Origin: Uloborus plumipes
Taxonomy: Eukaryota; Arthropoda; Arachnida; Araneae; Uloboridae
NCBI GenBank assembly: GCA_038373865.1
Contig: JAXGGA010004717.1
Coordinates: forward strand, 1-64,000
Reading direction: 5' to 3'
DNA length: 64,000 bases
The notes under the pieces are model-generated. The model was not told where the DNA came from and did not search any database. It saw only the letters and a program-made list of their open reading frames with translations. This document shows, in pieces, positions 32,226 to 44,928 of the stretch (position 1 is its first letter; each line of letters begins with the position of its first letter). A program made the position numbers and the translations under genes.

Positions 32226-34213
32226 GTGACTCACGTTACAATTTGACGGGATTTTACAAAAGTAAATGTTATATATATTAAGGAAATACCATGCCTGATT
32301 TAAATAAAGCTGTTGACACTCACCTGGTATGCAGTGAGAGCCTGTGTATGTCAGCATTTTAAATTTCAATAGAAATAGATGGTGTTTCAACCTTAATTTT
32401 TTGTGACTCACGTTACAAAAAAAAGGAACTCAAGTTTTTTGGATAATTAAGAACCTAAGATTCCTGCTCTTTCAGAAAAATAAAATTTAAAAACTGCTTT
32501 TCATGGAACCAAATTTGTTTCTAAGTTATGATACATACGAAAATAAAGTTAATTCTGCAGTCACTAATTAAGTTAATCAATATTTTGAGTCTGACTCATG
32601 TTACATAGTTTCGTGACTCACGTTACATCTCCGTTTTAGTTTTTTACTTTACATCTTAGTTTGAAAATTTTGTGTAGAGATTTCACCGAAATTCAATAAT
32701 TAATGCTTCATGGCTTGTTTTCTTTAGTTGATCAGTTTTAAATACAGTAAAACCTCTCCGAGCGGTCACTTTTACAAAACGGTCACCCCTCTTAACTGCC
32801 AATTTTTCGCAGCACGAATTTTTTGTCCCATAGACCTAGGGTTAAAATTCTCCCTAGCAGCTGCCATCTAACCCCTCAGAACGGTCACAGAGTGGATTCA
32901 TCAATTCAATTTTCCAAAACATATGTTTGTCTTTTTTATACTACTTCCCGTATTTTCTCTGTGGCTGTATTGTAATGATTTCAAATTCTCAATTCATACA
33001 TCTGAAAACTTTTACATGATACTACTCACCATTATATTTCATCTGATACCAATCATAACATTTAATGTTGCAAAATGGCTGTAAAATTAGTTGAATGCTG
33101 TCAGAAGTAGTCTCTTCAAAGTACTTACTTTTCTCACCCACTACTGATGAATAATTAAATTTTAACCATCTCAAACAAGAGCAAGTGAAATGTTGTTCTA
33201 AAATTTCTCTTATGTTCCAATTTTATATGAATACATATATGTATTTTTTTTCTCTCGCTCAAGCTAATTTTTTAATCATTTTCGTTTAGATTTTCTTGGG
33301 ATAAGTAACTTTTTCAGCTTGAGTTCGGTGGACATTGAAATCTTCTTTTCAAATGTATATTACATTTACGGATGAGTACTGAGTAACTCACTTTTGACTA
33401 TAATTTAACTGTGAGGTGAATTAACGGAATTTCTCTTTGTTTAGGCGAGTCTTCCTTAGTGTATTTACATATTTGTATACTTGTTGAAGCGGTATTTAAG
33501 AAGTTCGAATTTAGCCAAAATTTCCTTTGAAAGTTTCATATGTTTATTTTTCAGCTTATATTCAATTGCTAGAGACAATATCCTTAGCTTTTTGACTTTT
33601 CTCGTTAGACATTCTTTCATCCAGAGACAATGTTTCTGTTTACATGCAATGTACTTCCCTTCTTGCTTCAATTTTTCTCGGAACCTTTTCTGTTATGCTG
33701 CGGTTACTCGTTGAATATTTTAAAATTTTCTTTTACTGGAATGAAAAACCTTTCTTAGATACGGAGGAAAAATATGTGCATGCATAAACACATGCTACAC
33801 ATTGGGAAGCTGAGGGCCGAAACAGTGACGCAGTACACTAATTGAAAGATTATAAAACACTAAAAGAATTAAAATTACGCTATTTATATTTAATTTCATC
33901 AATATTATTAATTGTATATAGACGTGTACAAGTGCTAACCCTCCCTTTAGACCCTAAAATACCATTAGGGCACATTAAATACTTTTAAGAAGTTAATATT
34001 AGCTTGTATTGGCTGTAACTCACTTTTCGCGTGACTCATGTCACAAAATAAACATCCTTATTTTTTGAATAAAAAAGCAAAAATTCTTAAATCGGCCTAT
34101 AATTTCTTTTTTGTAATATACATGAGAAGGAGAAACAGGAAAAAAAATTCATTTATGAGCTATAAAATTTGGAAATATTACAAAAATTAAGCTTTCGTGG
34201 CTCACGTTACACA
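32226..34213. repeat. Six dispersed copies of a GTGACTCACGTTACA motif
   Basis: Copies or one- to three-base variants lie near 32227, 32402, 32588 (TGACTCATGTTACA), 32612, 34040 (GTGACTCATGTCACA) and 34197 (GTGGCTCACGTTACA), four near the left end and two near the right end of the 32214-34572 element. All but the last contain TGACTCA, the AP-1 consensus core in animals. A subterminal transposase-binding site is the simplest reading. Confidence 0.7.
32747..32905 (+). mobile_element. pogo/Tigger-like end fragment
   Basis: CAGTAAAACCTCTCCGAGCG at the start, with repeated CGGTCAC and a following GTCCCATAGACC block, is the typical beginning of a pogo/Tigger-type MITE. No matching opposite end was found close by. 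Confidence 0.5.
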
Positions 34214-34572
34214 AAATTTAATGGTTTAAAAACTACTTTAAAAAATTCTTTTAAGAATAAATTTCAAAATGTACTATTAATAATTGTTTTCTTATCGAAT
34301 AAATCTGCCAGGAAAAAATGCAATTAAATTGTGGAAACATGCTAAACCAATAAAATATGCTCGTTTAAAATTGTTTCTAGCAGAGAGAGACTTTTACAAG
34401 ATTGTGAGCTCATAGAAGAAGTTCTCTTACAAAAAGAAAATGATTCACCTGAAGTAACCTTACTCTAATTTGTAAACTTCAATCAATATAGAGAACGTAC
34501 AAAAAAAAAAATTAAAACAATTTTTCAACATTTTTTTTAAACACCGAGTTCCCATGTTGCCTGGAATTGCCC

Positions 34573-35459
34573 AGTAGCAGAAGTTGCTGTCATCATTTAT
34601 TACATAATATAACAAGAAACTAGGATTTTAGAATTTGCTTCAAAAAATTATTATCAAGATACACTCGGAACATCAATAGTTCAGTCATCCATCCGAGACA
34701 TTATTTGTCATAAAAGGTGGTAGATCCTGATGAAACTTGGTGAGGTTGTTCTGTCTATAAACATAATAAGGGAAATATATATCTTACTATATCGATTTTT
34801 TTCTGAATTGCAGCACACTTCCCTCCCGACTTTGGGAAGTTACTGTATTTACATGTTAGTGAACGTGGTTTTTACTGTTTTTTTAGTTTAATTGACAGTG
34901 AGTCGACACCCTTTGTAAATTTGAAATATATTTTGTTAAAATCTCGTTTTAAAAAAATTGAATATCCAGCAACGTGCATGCTTCCAAAGTTTTCACTAAG
35001 TTTTTTTTTTTTTTGATAGAGAGTTAAAATTTTTTGCATTTTGTTCAGTATTGTATCACAAATTGAAATTTACTATTTGATAGAAATATTTAAAACTATA
35101 AAATAGCTTAAAAAATCTTTGAACAATAAAATTGAATTCAAATTTAAACTGTGACTTATGTTCAGAAATTTCTTAAAAACATTTTAGCACTAAAACCTCC
35201 TAGTCCCAAACTATTTCTGAAAGGAAGACAAAAAAAAAAGGTATAAACTTCGCATAAAAATTGGTGGGGTTTTTAAGTTTTAATTGTTAAAAATTAACAA
35301 AATTATACTTTTAAAATGTATCAAAAACGATGATACCCTCTATTTGCTCACAGAATGCACTAATAAACAAAAAGAAACTTTTGACACTTTTTGGGTCTGG
35401 TTTTGGATCTCTATAAAATGCGCAAAAATATCTATTTTAGAATGTGAATTATGTTGATA
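34573..35459. other. Intergenic AT-rich stretch
   Basis: Nothing recognisable apart from short T and A runs. Its right edge is the TA target of the second foldback element. Confidence 0.5.
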
Positions 35460-36985
35460 CACTGCGATGCAAAAGTTTAGACAAAATGCAAATATGTGAA
35501 TAAAAAGAAAACTATTCAACGAAATGCTTTCAAATTTCTACTGCAGGTACACAATATGGTCTCAAATACGTGTCTGGAGTTCTTATAACTATAACTGGAA
35601 TCAAATTTCGGATATTACAAAATACATTTTTTTACATTGTTGCAAAAGTTTAGACAATAGTCAGATTTTATGCAAATATCCCTTTAAAAGTGATTGGTGG
35701 AAGAAATGCGGCACTGTATTATTCATTTATAAAGTGCAAAGATTGCTAAATAAATAATCAAAATCTCAAAAGGTCTGTAGTTCGCGTGTAAAGAAGATGA
35801 GTATGTTTGGAAGGCGAAATTTGAAAATGAACCTACTTTATTAATTTTTTGTCTTTTAAATCGGCTCTAGTATGGAAGTACATTGTTTTTTACTTTGTGG
35901 AGAGCAAATTCAGACATGGGCATCGATCAAAATACCAAGAAAAATTGTATTTCTTAAGGATGAAGGAATTGAGAAAATGGCTCAGACTGACGATTCGCCC
36001 CTTAATCCTACAAAACTTCAACTTGGGTCAAAAACAGCACGTGACAGCACAAGTAGATGAACAACTGAATCGGAATGCATAAAAAAAACAAAGAATTGTG
36101 CTTGAGCCTTTTCGGACAGAGTGTCCCAAATAAGCCAGATTTTATTGGTAAAAGCAGCACAGCATATGATCATTGGATATTTCCCAAGTCTCGTGAAGGG
36201 AATTATAATCCATCTAGGCCATCCCAATTTTAATAATTTTTATCAAAGAAAGCAACATTCATTTTTTATTCACGATGATACATATGCTGCTCTTCACATT
36301 AAAATCTGGCTTATTTGGGACACTCTGTACGAAAAGGCTCAGGCACAATTCTTTGATTTTTTAATGCAATACAATTCAGTTCTTCATCTACTTATGCTGT
36401 CACGTGCTGTTTTTGACCCAAGTTGAAGTTTTGTAGGATTAAGGGGCGAATCGTCAGTCTGATCCGTTTTTTCAATCCCTTCATCTTTAAGAAATATAAT
36501 TTTTCTTGGACTTTTTGATCGATACGCATGTCTGAATTTGCTGTCCACAAAGTAAAAAACAATATGATACTATACTAGAGCCGATTTAAAAGACAAAAAA
36601 ATAATAAAGTAGGTTCATTTTCAAATTTCGGCTTCCAAACTTACTCATCTTCTTTACACGAGCACTAAAGAGCTTTTGAGATTTTGATTATTTATTCAGC
36701 AATCTCTGCACTTTATAAATGAATAATACAGTCCCGCATTTCCTCCACCAATCACATTTCAAGGGATATTTGCATAAAATATGACTTTTGTCTAAACTTT
36801 TGCAACAATGTAAAAAAATGTCTTTTGTAATATCCGAAATTTGATTCCAGTTATAGTTATAAGAACTCCAGACACGTATTTGGGACCATATTGTGTACCT
36901 GCAGTAGAAATTTGAAAGCATTTCGTTGAATAGTTTTCTTTTTTTTCATGTATTTGCATTTTGTCTAAACTTTTGCATCGCAGTG
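35460..36985. mobile_element. Foldback DNA transposon, copy 2
   Basis: Same terminal CACTGCGATGCAAAAG/CTTTTGCATCGCAGTG, same arms and same ~110 bp unpaired centre as copy 1, with TA on both sides (35458-35459 and 36986-36987). Length 1526 versus 1528 bp. Differences are scattered single bases. Conservation of both arms and the centre between two loci 35 kb apart shows that the whole hairpin moves as a unit. Confidence 0.92.
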
Positions 36986-37605
36986 TAATACTTAAAGAGA
37001 CTAATGAAGTTGAGATCTCACAGCTTTATAGTTATGAAGTTGAAGTAGACCCTATCCACATCTGAGCTCTGTATGCCTCATATATACACGTGTAAACGGA
37101 CTAGAATTAGCACTGTTGCTCAGAAACAACTGTACAAACAGGAGGTTAACCTCCAACACCCCCTCGAGATGCCCTTGCTTTCTATCTAAATGTTTATTGG
37201 TACATTTAATTAAAAAAACTTCCATTTTTTAATGCAGAGAAATGGGGTGAAAGTAAGCATCCGGAGACGAACTACCTGTCCTGTCATTGTGATTGATGAT
37301 GCTGACATGGCAGATTTTTTAAGCAAAAAGGGCGATAAAATAGTTTAAGGAAAATATTGATTATAACCATTTTCTCTTTATCTTGCAATAGTCTAGCTAA
37401 TCGTAAGATTAAAAAAAAAGAATTTTGTAGATACCAAACTTTTCCGGTTTAGTTTATAATTCTGAAACTTCAGAGGTAAATTTTTATCTCTCTGAAGGTT
37501 AATGAAAAGGTAAAAAAATGGTAGATAGATCAAAGACTTTTTTATGCAACGCAATAAAAACAATTTCTTTTCATTTACAATGTATCTAAATACTGCATTA
37601 ATTTT

Positions 37606-37631
37606 ATCTGTTTACTGTGCAGTAAACAGAT
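37606..37631. repeat. 26 bp palindrome
   Basis: ATCTGTTTACTG at 37606-37617, TG spacer, then the exact complement CAGTAAACAGAT to 37631. With a 2 nt centre it would extrude as a cruciform rather than form a typical RNA hairpin. No flanking duplication was noticed. Confidence 0.85.
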
Positions 37632-39477
37632 GTAAGTAATGCAATATTACAACTATTTAAACCGAATTTTTGAAAATCGAAGCGATTTTTTTTCTAAGTA
37701 CAATTTTTTTGTGTAGCTGCTCTCAATGCTCATAATTTTCATGAAAAGACAAAAAAGTCTTTCAATTTATCAAAGTTTTGTGAACTTTATTGAATTACTG
37801 AATAATGAAGGCGTAGTGCGTATTTGCTTTGACTTAAAAAAATAAATAAATAAAATAAAAAATAAATAAATGAACCTCTTTCTGTTGAAGTAAGGGTTAC
37901 TTAAGTATACATTTTGCAAATTTAATTTCTGAATAATTAAAAAATTATCAATTCATTTTTTTCCCCTAAAGATTTAATCGGTCTCGGAAAAAAACATAAA
38001 CTAAGGAGATATGAGTTCATGGACTGGAAAAATAAAAAAAAAAATCAGTATTTTCGTATTCGGAATTAGTAACGTTGACTAAAACTTATAGAAGGTAATC
38101 ACGATTGAGTAAAGTAAAGGGAGTATTTTAATCCCTGATTATGATTTCATGCTTTACTTTAATGAAAAATTGGGGGTAAATTAGGTTTGTGAAAATTATT
38201 ATCCAAAATATACTTAGGAAAAATTACAAGGCCATAGTTAAGGACATAGAAAAAGAACAAAGTACCTCTCATATTGAAAGAAGGGAACTTGAAATAACAT
38301 TTTCTGCTTCAACTGTCGAAAGCAAACCCAATCTATGGGGTCACAATTGAAGACGTAACTTAAATGGAGGGCATAGTTCGATTGATTTCTATAAAATGTG
38401 TTCAACAAATAGCAAGAAACGAGAATTATTCATTTTGTAAGATTCGTTTCAAATAAACATTTTTTTCTGAAAATATACACAAACCTCCTTTAAAAAGCAT
38501 TTTTTTATCCGTTCGGAAACATTTCTGAAAAATTTAGAATCTTAAGGAAAGTTGCGTGGTTGCGTTGCGCTCGTGCAACATAAGGAGGCGCGGAACATAT
38601 TAAAGCTGGAAGTGACGCCATTAATTCAATATGTGTACCTTTAGTTTACTTTTGCTTCATAGAAAATCAAATGTCATGAGAACTGCAAATTCGTAAAAAA
38701 AAAACGAAGTAGGCGAGTTATAAACCGAGTTATATTTATTCGTCTAACAATGAGCAAATACAAGTTTTTTTTTTTTTTTTTTTGATAACACATAAAATGA
38801 ATAAGATAATCAAATTTTCATGGATTTCAACACTGGTGCGACATTGATGACAAAACGTCGATGTTTGAAAACATCTATGTTAGGAATTAAAACATGGATG
38901 GTACTGATATATCGAGCAAAAAACATCGATCTCTTCATAAGCATATAAAGCAATTTTTCTAATATAAAAGATGTTATTGCATGAAATTTTAACAGCTTAG
39001 GATTATTTAAATCATCGAATAGCTAGTTAATAAAAATTATGAGTCAATTTTCCCTTGAAAATGAGTAATCTTCCAAGAAAATCTGATGAAGGCTTATATG
39101 CAATTGTGACCTTTCAAGTAATTTCTTTATAAGCTTGCAGATAATTCTGGTGTAAGCATATATATATAAACTAGTGAAGCTTTACACCAGTTTTAGCAAT
39201 GAACTTACTCCAGATCACTGGTGGTAGCAGTGTTTCCACCGGTTTTATGGAATAAGGTTAAACCATTTTTTTACAGTTTGAATGTGTACAGATTAAACAA
39301 AATAACCTATAAATTGAGCCAAGGTACATAAACGAACTGCTAAACACAGTGAAAGTTGTATTTTGAATTTTAAGAGAGTGAAATGTAGCAAAATAACAAA
39401 AATTAAGTGCAATATGTACAATGTACGTACATACTTAATATGTCCTGGGTCTGCAAAATATATTATTGCTCAAATTT

Positions 39478-39572
39478 GTCTTTCATTAGTGCAAAGTATG
39501 ATAAATAGTTTTCCGGGTTAAGCAATGTCTCGTTTAATAGGGTCCCGATTAAAGAGGGTTTACATTTACTGT
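39478..39572 (-). mobile_element. pogo/Tigger-like end fragment
   Basis: On the minus strand it reads CAGTAAATGTAAACCCTCTT, TAATCGGGACCCTATTAAAC and GCTTAACCCGGAA, the order of motifs at a Tigger-type terminus. The rest of the element is not visible. Confidence 0.5.
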
Positions 39573-40605
39573 TTCAACTTTAAAAAAATACTTATTTTGA
39601 AAATATATATACAATAGTACTATTTTTAATAAAATATCATTCATATCAGTTCAGTGGGAATCACAAATATTTTCTAGAAACAAAAACAGTGCCTGACAAT
39701 AAATTGCTAAAATGCTTCCGTTTCTTTTTTGAAACCAAGACTATAAAATTTATATTTGATTGTTAGTGTTTTTCAAGACAGTAAGCCTCGTGGTATATGT
39801 TTTTCTCCTAAAAAACACCTTCTAAAAATTTGTGAGTGAAAATAATTTATGTAAACAATTTTTCCAGGCTCTGTAGTACGACACTACGCTGATGTCTCAG
39901 AAGAAATGTGAAAAACAAATTTATTTACATATCTTTTTAGAAAATACGATGGAAGCATTGATTTATTATTTTTGAAATAAATGTGACCTATATCTTATGT
40001 ATCTTCTGTATAGGAATCATGACACGTGGCTACTATCGTTATCTAAAAGTTTATTTTTTCTTCTACCATCAAATTGTTTTGATTTTTCAACTTATCTTTA
40101 TTTCTACTGGTATTTTCTCTTTTTCTGTGTTTCTTCAAGCTCTTAATTTTGAAATAAAATGTCTGAATTTCAATTTGTTTCAAACATGAGTCATGCCAAA
40201 ACAAAAAAAAAAATCTCAAGAAATGTTTTTTTCCTTTAAATTTTTTTTAAAGCAAAGGTATTTTTCATCATTAATTAACAAAATTATACTAAATAAATTT
40301 CACTAAAAGATTTCTTTCGCATCAACAGTATTTTATAATTTATGTTTTCAAATAATCTTCTAAAATTCTAAATACTTGTTAGGCAAATATTTCAATGACA
40401 AGAAAAAAAAAAGAAGTCCTGTAAGCAAAAATATTATTATATCTTTAATATTTTAGTACATCTTTTTCAAATACCGCAGTAAATTAATCTTATATTCATT
40501 TAAAAATCATTTTATACATTCTATGAAAGCAAAAAAGTTTCGTGTGAAATTAGGGTTTAAGTTTCTTATCAAGAGAAATGTGCTAAAATTCTCTGATCAA
40601 AGCAC

Positions 40606-41498
<893 letters not shown>

Positions 41499-41677
41499 GG
41501 CGGAATTCAAGTGAAACACCATTGCAATCGCTTCGGGGCAATCGCAAATTGCAATCGCTACTGGAAGTCGAATTACATTAGAATCGCATCTCGTAGCGAT
41601 TGTAACGTATCCAAATTTGGGAATATGCGATTGCATTGGTGAGTTGCGATCGTCCGTGTTTCACTTGAATTTCTGCC
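41499..41677. mobile_element. 179 bp MITE with GGCGGAATTCAAGTGAAACAC ends
   Basis: Left GGCGGAATTCAAGTGAAAC and right GTTTCACTTGAATTTCTGCC are inverted repeats of about 20 bp. The interior is rich in GCGATTGCAATCG-type palindromic words (near 41524, 41550, 41595, 41628), so most of the element can fold on itself. The target duplication is not clear. Superfamily unassigned. Confidence 0.7.
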
Positions 41678-42230
41678 TTAGTCGTGCTTCATTGAGCTGA
41701 GAACTTTTTCCGCTTCATCCTTGATGAGATTAGAAAATGCATTCTTAGTAATGAAGTAACGTATATGAGTCTTAGCATTCCAGTTATATTCTATCCAGTT
41801 AAAGTCTTTCATCGGACTTCATTCGGAGAAATGTTCTAAAGGGGGTGGAATGTTCCTTACTGCGTGGCATAGCAACGTGAAGCGCTTAGCGATCACTATG
41901 TGTTCCCATTTAAAACCCCTACATACACCCACGCAGAACTATCCGACATTTTGGATCAAAAGAGAAAATTAGAAGATAGCGGCTCCGATCGCTTCCTTTC
42001 AGTTTTGTTTTTCAAAGAATGCTATAAAGTTTATTGTTGAAGAGCTTCAAATACAACAAATTAAGCAAAAGAACAATGATATTTTAAAATATTAATAAAA
42101 GAAACAAAACAAGCAGATTATAAAAACGAAAACATATTAAATGACGAGATAAGACAAGTTTGAGGTTATTCGTGTAGCTTTAATTCTCTCGCTAATTAAT
42201 TATGAAACTTGTATCACCCTTTAGTATTAA
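41678..42230. other. Intergenic, no gene recognised
   Basis: A GC-richer stretch at 41840-41990 includes CATTTTGGATCAAAA at about 41956, whose reverse complement recurs at 43800-43814. This suggests fragments of one repeat on either side of the Helitron. Nothing else could be supported. Confidence 0.35.
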
Positions 42231-43020
42231 CTAGCTGCCAGGGCAGCTGGATTAGCTTCCTGCGGCATGTTGATGCATAACGTCCTCCCTCTCTAACTTT
42301 TACCTCATTCTGAAGTTATATTATTTGATATAATTTAATGTTCATTCGATTTCAAGACATACCACGCACGTGGCCCGGCGTTGCACGGGCACTTCGTGCC
42401 TTGAAAGTAGTGAAGAAAATTTCAAGAAACTACTCCCCGCCAAGGCGGCTCGCTAACAGGCGCTTCACGCCTTTACTTTTTCCTACAAAAAAAATCATTC
42501 GAATTATTGAGATGCTTCGCGCTTTCAAGATGGTAAGGAAAGTTTCAGTAAGTTCAGCTCGCTTAAAGGAAAAAAGCAGACATAGATACTCAGTTTTTAA
42601 TATAAGTAGATGGCTTTTCAACAAATGAATGTTTCAAAATATTACAAGTAGCTAGCGATAAAAATTCTACGTAAGTGGCCCGCTTATGAGTTTCGTGTTT
42701 GATTTAGTTAAGCCTTCATTCAAAATTCTCATTATCATTGTTATCACTGTTTCATAGCAACGACGGTTTGCAAGAATGGATTTCATATTTAATCATTTAT
42801 TAGGCTTAATCGCTTTAAACTTGACTACTTATTAATTGATATCTTCGCTAATTAAAATCGTATAATTATATAGATTGAAACTAATGAAGCCTGAAAAATT
42901 TCCTATCTATCGATACCTGGTTCGACTTTCAGTTCAGTGGCGTTCAGGAGAAAGAAGCGTGACATAGATAGAAAGAAAGATAGAAAGTTATAAAGATACT
43001 CAGTTTTTAATATAAGTAGA
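42231..43020 (-). mobile_element. Non-autonomous Helitron, copy 1 (790 bp)
   Basis: On the minus strand it starts TCTACTTATATTAAAAACTG and ends GCTGCCCTGGCAGCTAG, the terminal CTAG preceded by a GCTGCC/GGCAGC hairpin. Host A precedes and T follows. Copy 2 at 45105-45916 is almost identical. A second copy of the 5' end (CAGTTTTTAATATAAGTAGA) occurs internally near 42590-42610, so the element contains a duplicated 5' terminus. The frame at 42338-42628 is not a gene. Confidence 0.85.
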
Positions 43021-43118
43021 TACTCTATCTAGTTCTTAGCATAAATATTGTATGTTCGTTTACTAATACTAGATATTTACTAATACTAGATTATTTCACT
43101 TTTTTCACTAATACTAGA

Positions 43119-43143
43119 TAAAGCTACAAATTTTGTAGCTTTA
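43119..43143. repeat. 25 bp palindrome beside ACTAATACTAGA repeats
   Basis: TAAAGCTACAAA and its complement TTTGTAGCTTTA are separated by a single T. Just upstream ACTAATACTAGA occurs three times (about 43060, 43077 and 43107). Confidence 0.8.
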
Positions 43144-43297
43144 GAAACTAATTTATACACTGGACTATAACATTAGTGGCATGAGAAAAATCAATCTTAA
43201 GGTAAAAGTATTTCATTAAAATAATAATGGTACCTTGAGTTTTCTTAGATAAAGATAACTTCTTTCGCATTGATGAGCTCTAGCTCCCGATTTCCTA

Positions 43298-43619
43298 CAC
43301 TGCAAAAAACGAACTGTTGTTTTTACAATATAATACTGGCAGCCGAGATCCCTACAGTTTTTGCCGTAAAATTTACCTGCAAAAACAACAGTATAATACT
43401 GGCAGCAGAGGTTCCAGTTTAAAAATGTTAAATGCACAGTAATAAACTGTTAAATTAGCAGTTTTACAGATCATTACTGTGAAATTAGCAATTTTACAGT
43501 TTAGTACTGTAAAGTAAGCAATTTTACAGTTTATTACTGTAAAACTAGCATTTTTTTGCAGTTTATTACTGTAAAATTTGCTGTATTATGCTCTAAAAAC
43601 AACATTCATTTTTTTAGTG
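43298..43619. mobile_element. CACTGCAAAAAA MITE, copy 1 (322 bp)
   Basis: Begins CACTGCAAAAAACGAACTGT and ends CATTTTTTTAGTG-like sequence, with TA on both sides (43296-43297, 43620-43621). Inside, the word TTTTACAGTTTATTACTGT and its variants are repeated at intervals of about 30 bp, and GTATAATACTGGCAGCAGAG appears twice. Related copies: 44341-44708, 51843-52072 and 59979-60205. Confidence 0.8.
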
Positions 43620-43621
43620 TA

Positions 43622-44340
43622 CATATAGCCAATTAATTATAATTTTTCCCCTATTTCTTCTTTACTTTTAAAATTGTGACAAAATCCTATTTGTGAGCTA
43701 TTAATACAGTAAAATCACTCAGTTTTACAATATTTATGTTACAGTGTAGCTTCTTTTATTAGCGCGCTCAATGGCTCAGTGGATCAAGAGCTGACGACTA
43801 TTTTGATCCAAAATGACGGATGCGTCGGCTCTCTAGTTCTTTAGGGGCCTTATTCTCATTGATAAGGAAAGCGAGAAAATCCCGCCTCGGCTTTAAATTG
43901 TGCTTCCGTTTATCGAACAGATTCGTTTTCATGATCAAGTGAATTGGGTATTTGCTCTTCTTCCTTCCTCCAGCTTTGGAGGTGCGCGTAGTGTGGAGTA
44001 GCGATTGGAGAAAATGCATCGAGTTGGGAATTCAAAATTTTGGCAGCAATTAGTGACGCCAGAGAGTTTGTTGATTTTGTGGCAGTCAACGGTGAAAGTT
44101 GAGAGTTTTCAGCTGTTTCCAGTTTCAATGGCGGAATTTTAAAAGATGTTCATATTGTTACGTTTAGAATTGAGTTAATTGCAGATTGCTACTAAAATAA
44201 TTTTGTAGTTTTAAAGGATCAAATACAAATCGATAACAAAGATTTCTTTATTGTTATTAGTGTTAAATGAAATAATGTATTTATGTATCAGTTTCTTTAG
44301 GGATCAAGTTGCTCTGCTACAGGATTTCATACCATTACCA
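43622..44340. other. Intergenic with a possible tRNA-like A box and GC-richer patch
   Basis: At 43764-43800 the text GCTCAATGGCTCAGTGGATC contains a good Pol III A box (TGGCTCAGTGG), but no B box follows at the expected distance, so only a relic of a tRNA-derived repeat is suggested. From 43780 to 44150 the sequence is GC-richer than its surroundings. Minus-strand frames there (43798-44019, 43910-44128) are hydrophilic but match nothing I know. Confidence 0.35.
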
Positions 44341-44708
44341 CACTGCAAAAAACAAACCGTTGTTTTCACAAAATAATACTGGCAGCAGAGGTTCCAGTAT
44401 GAAACTAAAATGCGCAGTAATAAACTGCAAAACTAGCAAGTTTGCAGTTTATTACCGCCAATATTACAGTTCATCACCACAAAATAAACTGTATTATACT
44501 GTAAAAATAACAGTATAATACTAGCAGTAGAGGTTCCTGTTTAAAACTAAAATGCACAGTAATAAACTATAAAATTACCAACTTTACAGCCTATTGCTGT
44601 AAAATTGGCAATTTCATTTTATTACTGTAAAATTAGCAGTTTTTACAGTTTATTCCTACAAAATTAGCTGGATTATACTGTAAAAACAACATTCATTTCC
44701 TACAGTGC
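44341..44708. mobile_element. CACTGCAAAAAA MITE, copy 2 (368 bp)
   Basis: Starts CACTGCAAAAAACAAACCGT and ends ACATTCATTTCCTACAGTG. It has the same internal words as copy 1 (GCAGCAGAGGTTCCAG, CAGTAATAAACTG), including a second internal GTATAATACTAGCAGTAGAG block. The outside dinucleotide is CA on both sides rather than TA, so the target duplication is unsure. Confidence 0.75.
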
Positions 44709-44928
44709 ATCATCAATTACTTTTGATAGGATAATACTCCTTTCTCCCATATTCTTCAATTCTATAAAACATATGTAATATAAAGGAGTGCCGTCTTTCA
44801 AGATCATCTCTTAAGTTTCCAGAATTGTAACATCTATGCTTCTATATTTTATACACTTTACTATGAATCACATATTAAGACATCATAGCCGAAGCAAATT
44901 AACAGGGCTTTGCGTGTCTACCTATCCA

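Larger units (their letters stand above)
32214..34572. mobile_element. 2.36 kb element with GGGCAATTCCA inverted ends
   Basis: Left end GGGCAATTCCACGTGACTC, right end CCTGGAATTGCCC. AGTA lies on both sides (32210-32213, 34573-34576), a probable 4 bp duplication (5 bp AGTAG if one terminal G is host). The interior has no transposase but repeats a GTGACTCACGTTACA motif. A pogo-like fragment lies within at 32747. Superfamily not identified. The ends are short, so the call rests on the paired ends, the duplication and the motif distribution. Confidence 0.55.
36988..40605. other. Intergenic AT-rich region with small palindromes
   Basis: No gene. Perfect palindromes occur at 37141-37154 (GGAGGTTAACCTCC) and 37606-37631. 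At 38825-38940 repeated ACATCGATG-like words (ACGTCGATGTTTGAAAACAT, AACATCGATC) look like a decayed MITE. A pogo-like end is at 39478-39572. The frame at 39983-40189 is AT-rich and unrecognised. Confidence 0.45.

Noticed and set aside
43764..43837. Functional tRNA gene starting near GCGCGCTCAATGGCTCAG
   Set aside because: Good A box but no B box at the required distance and no acceptor stem.
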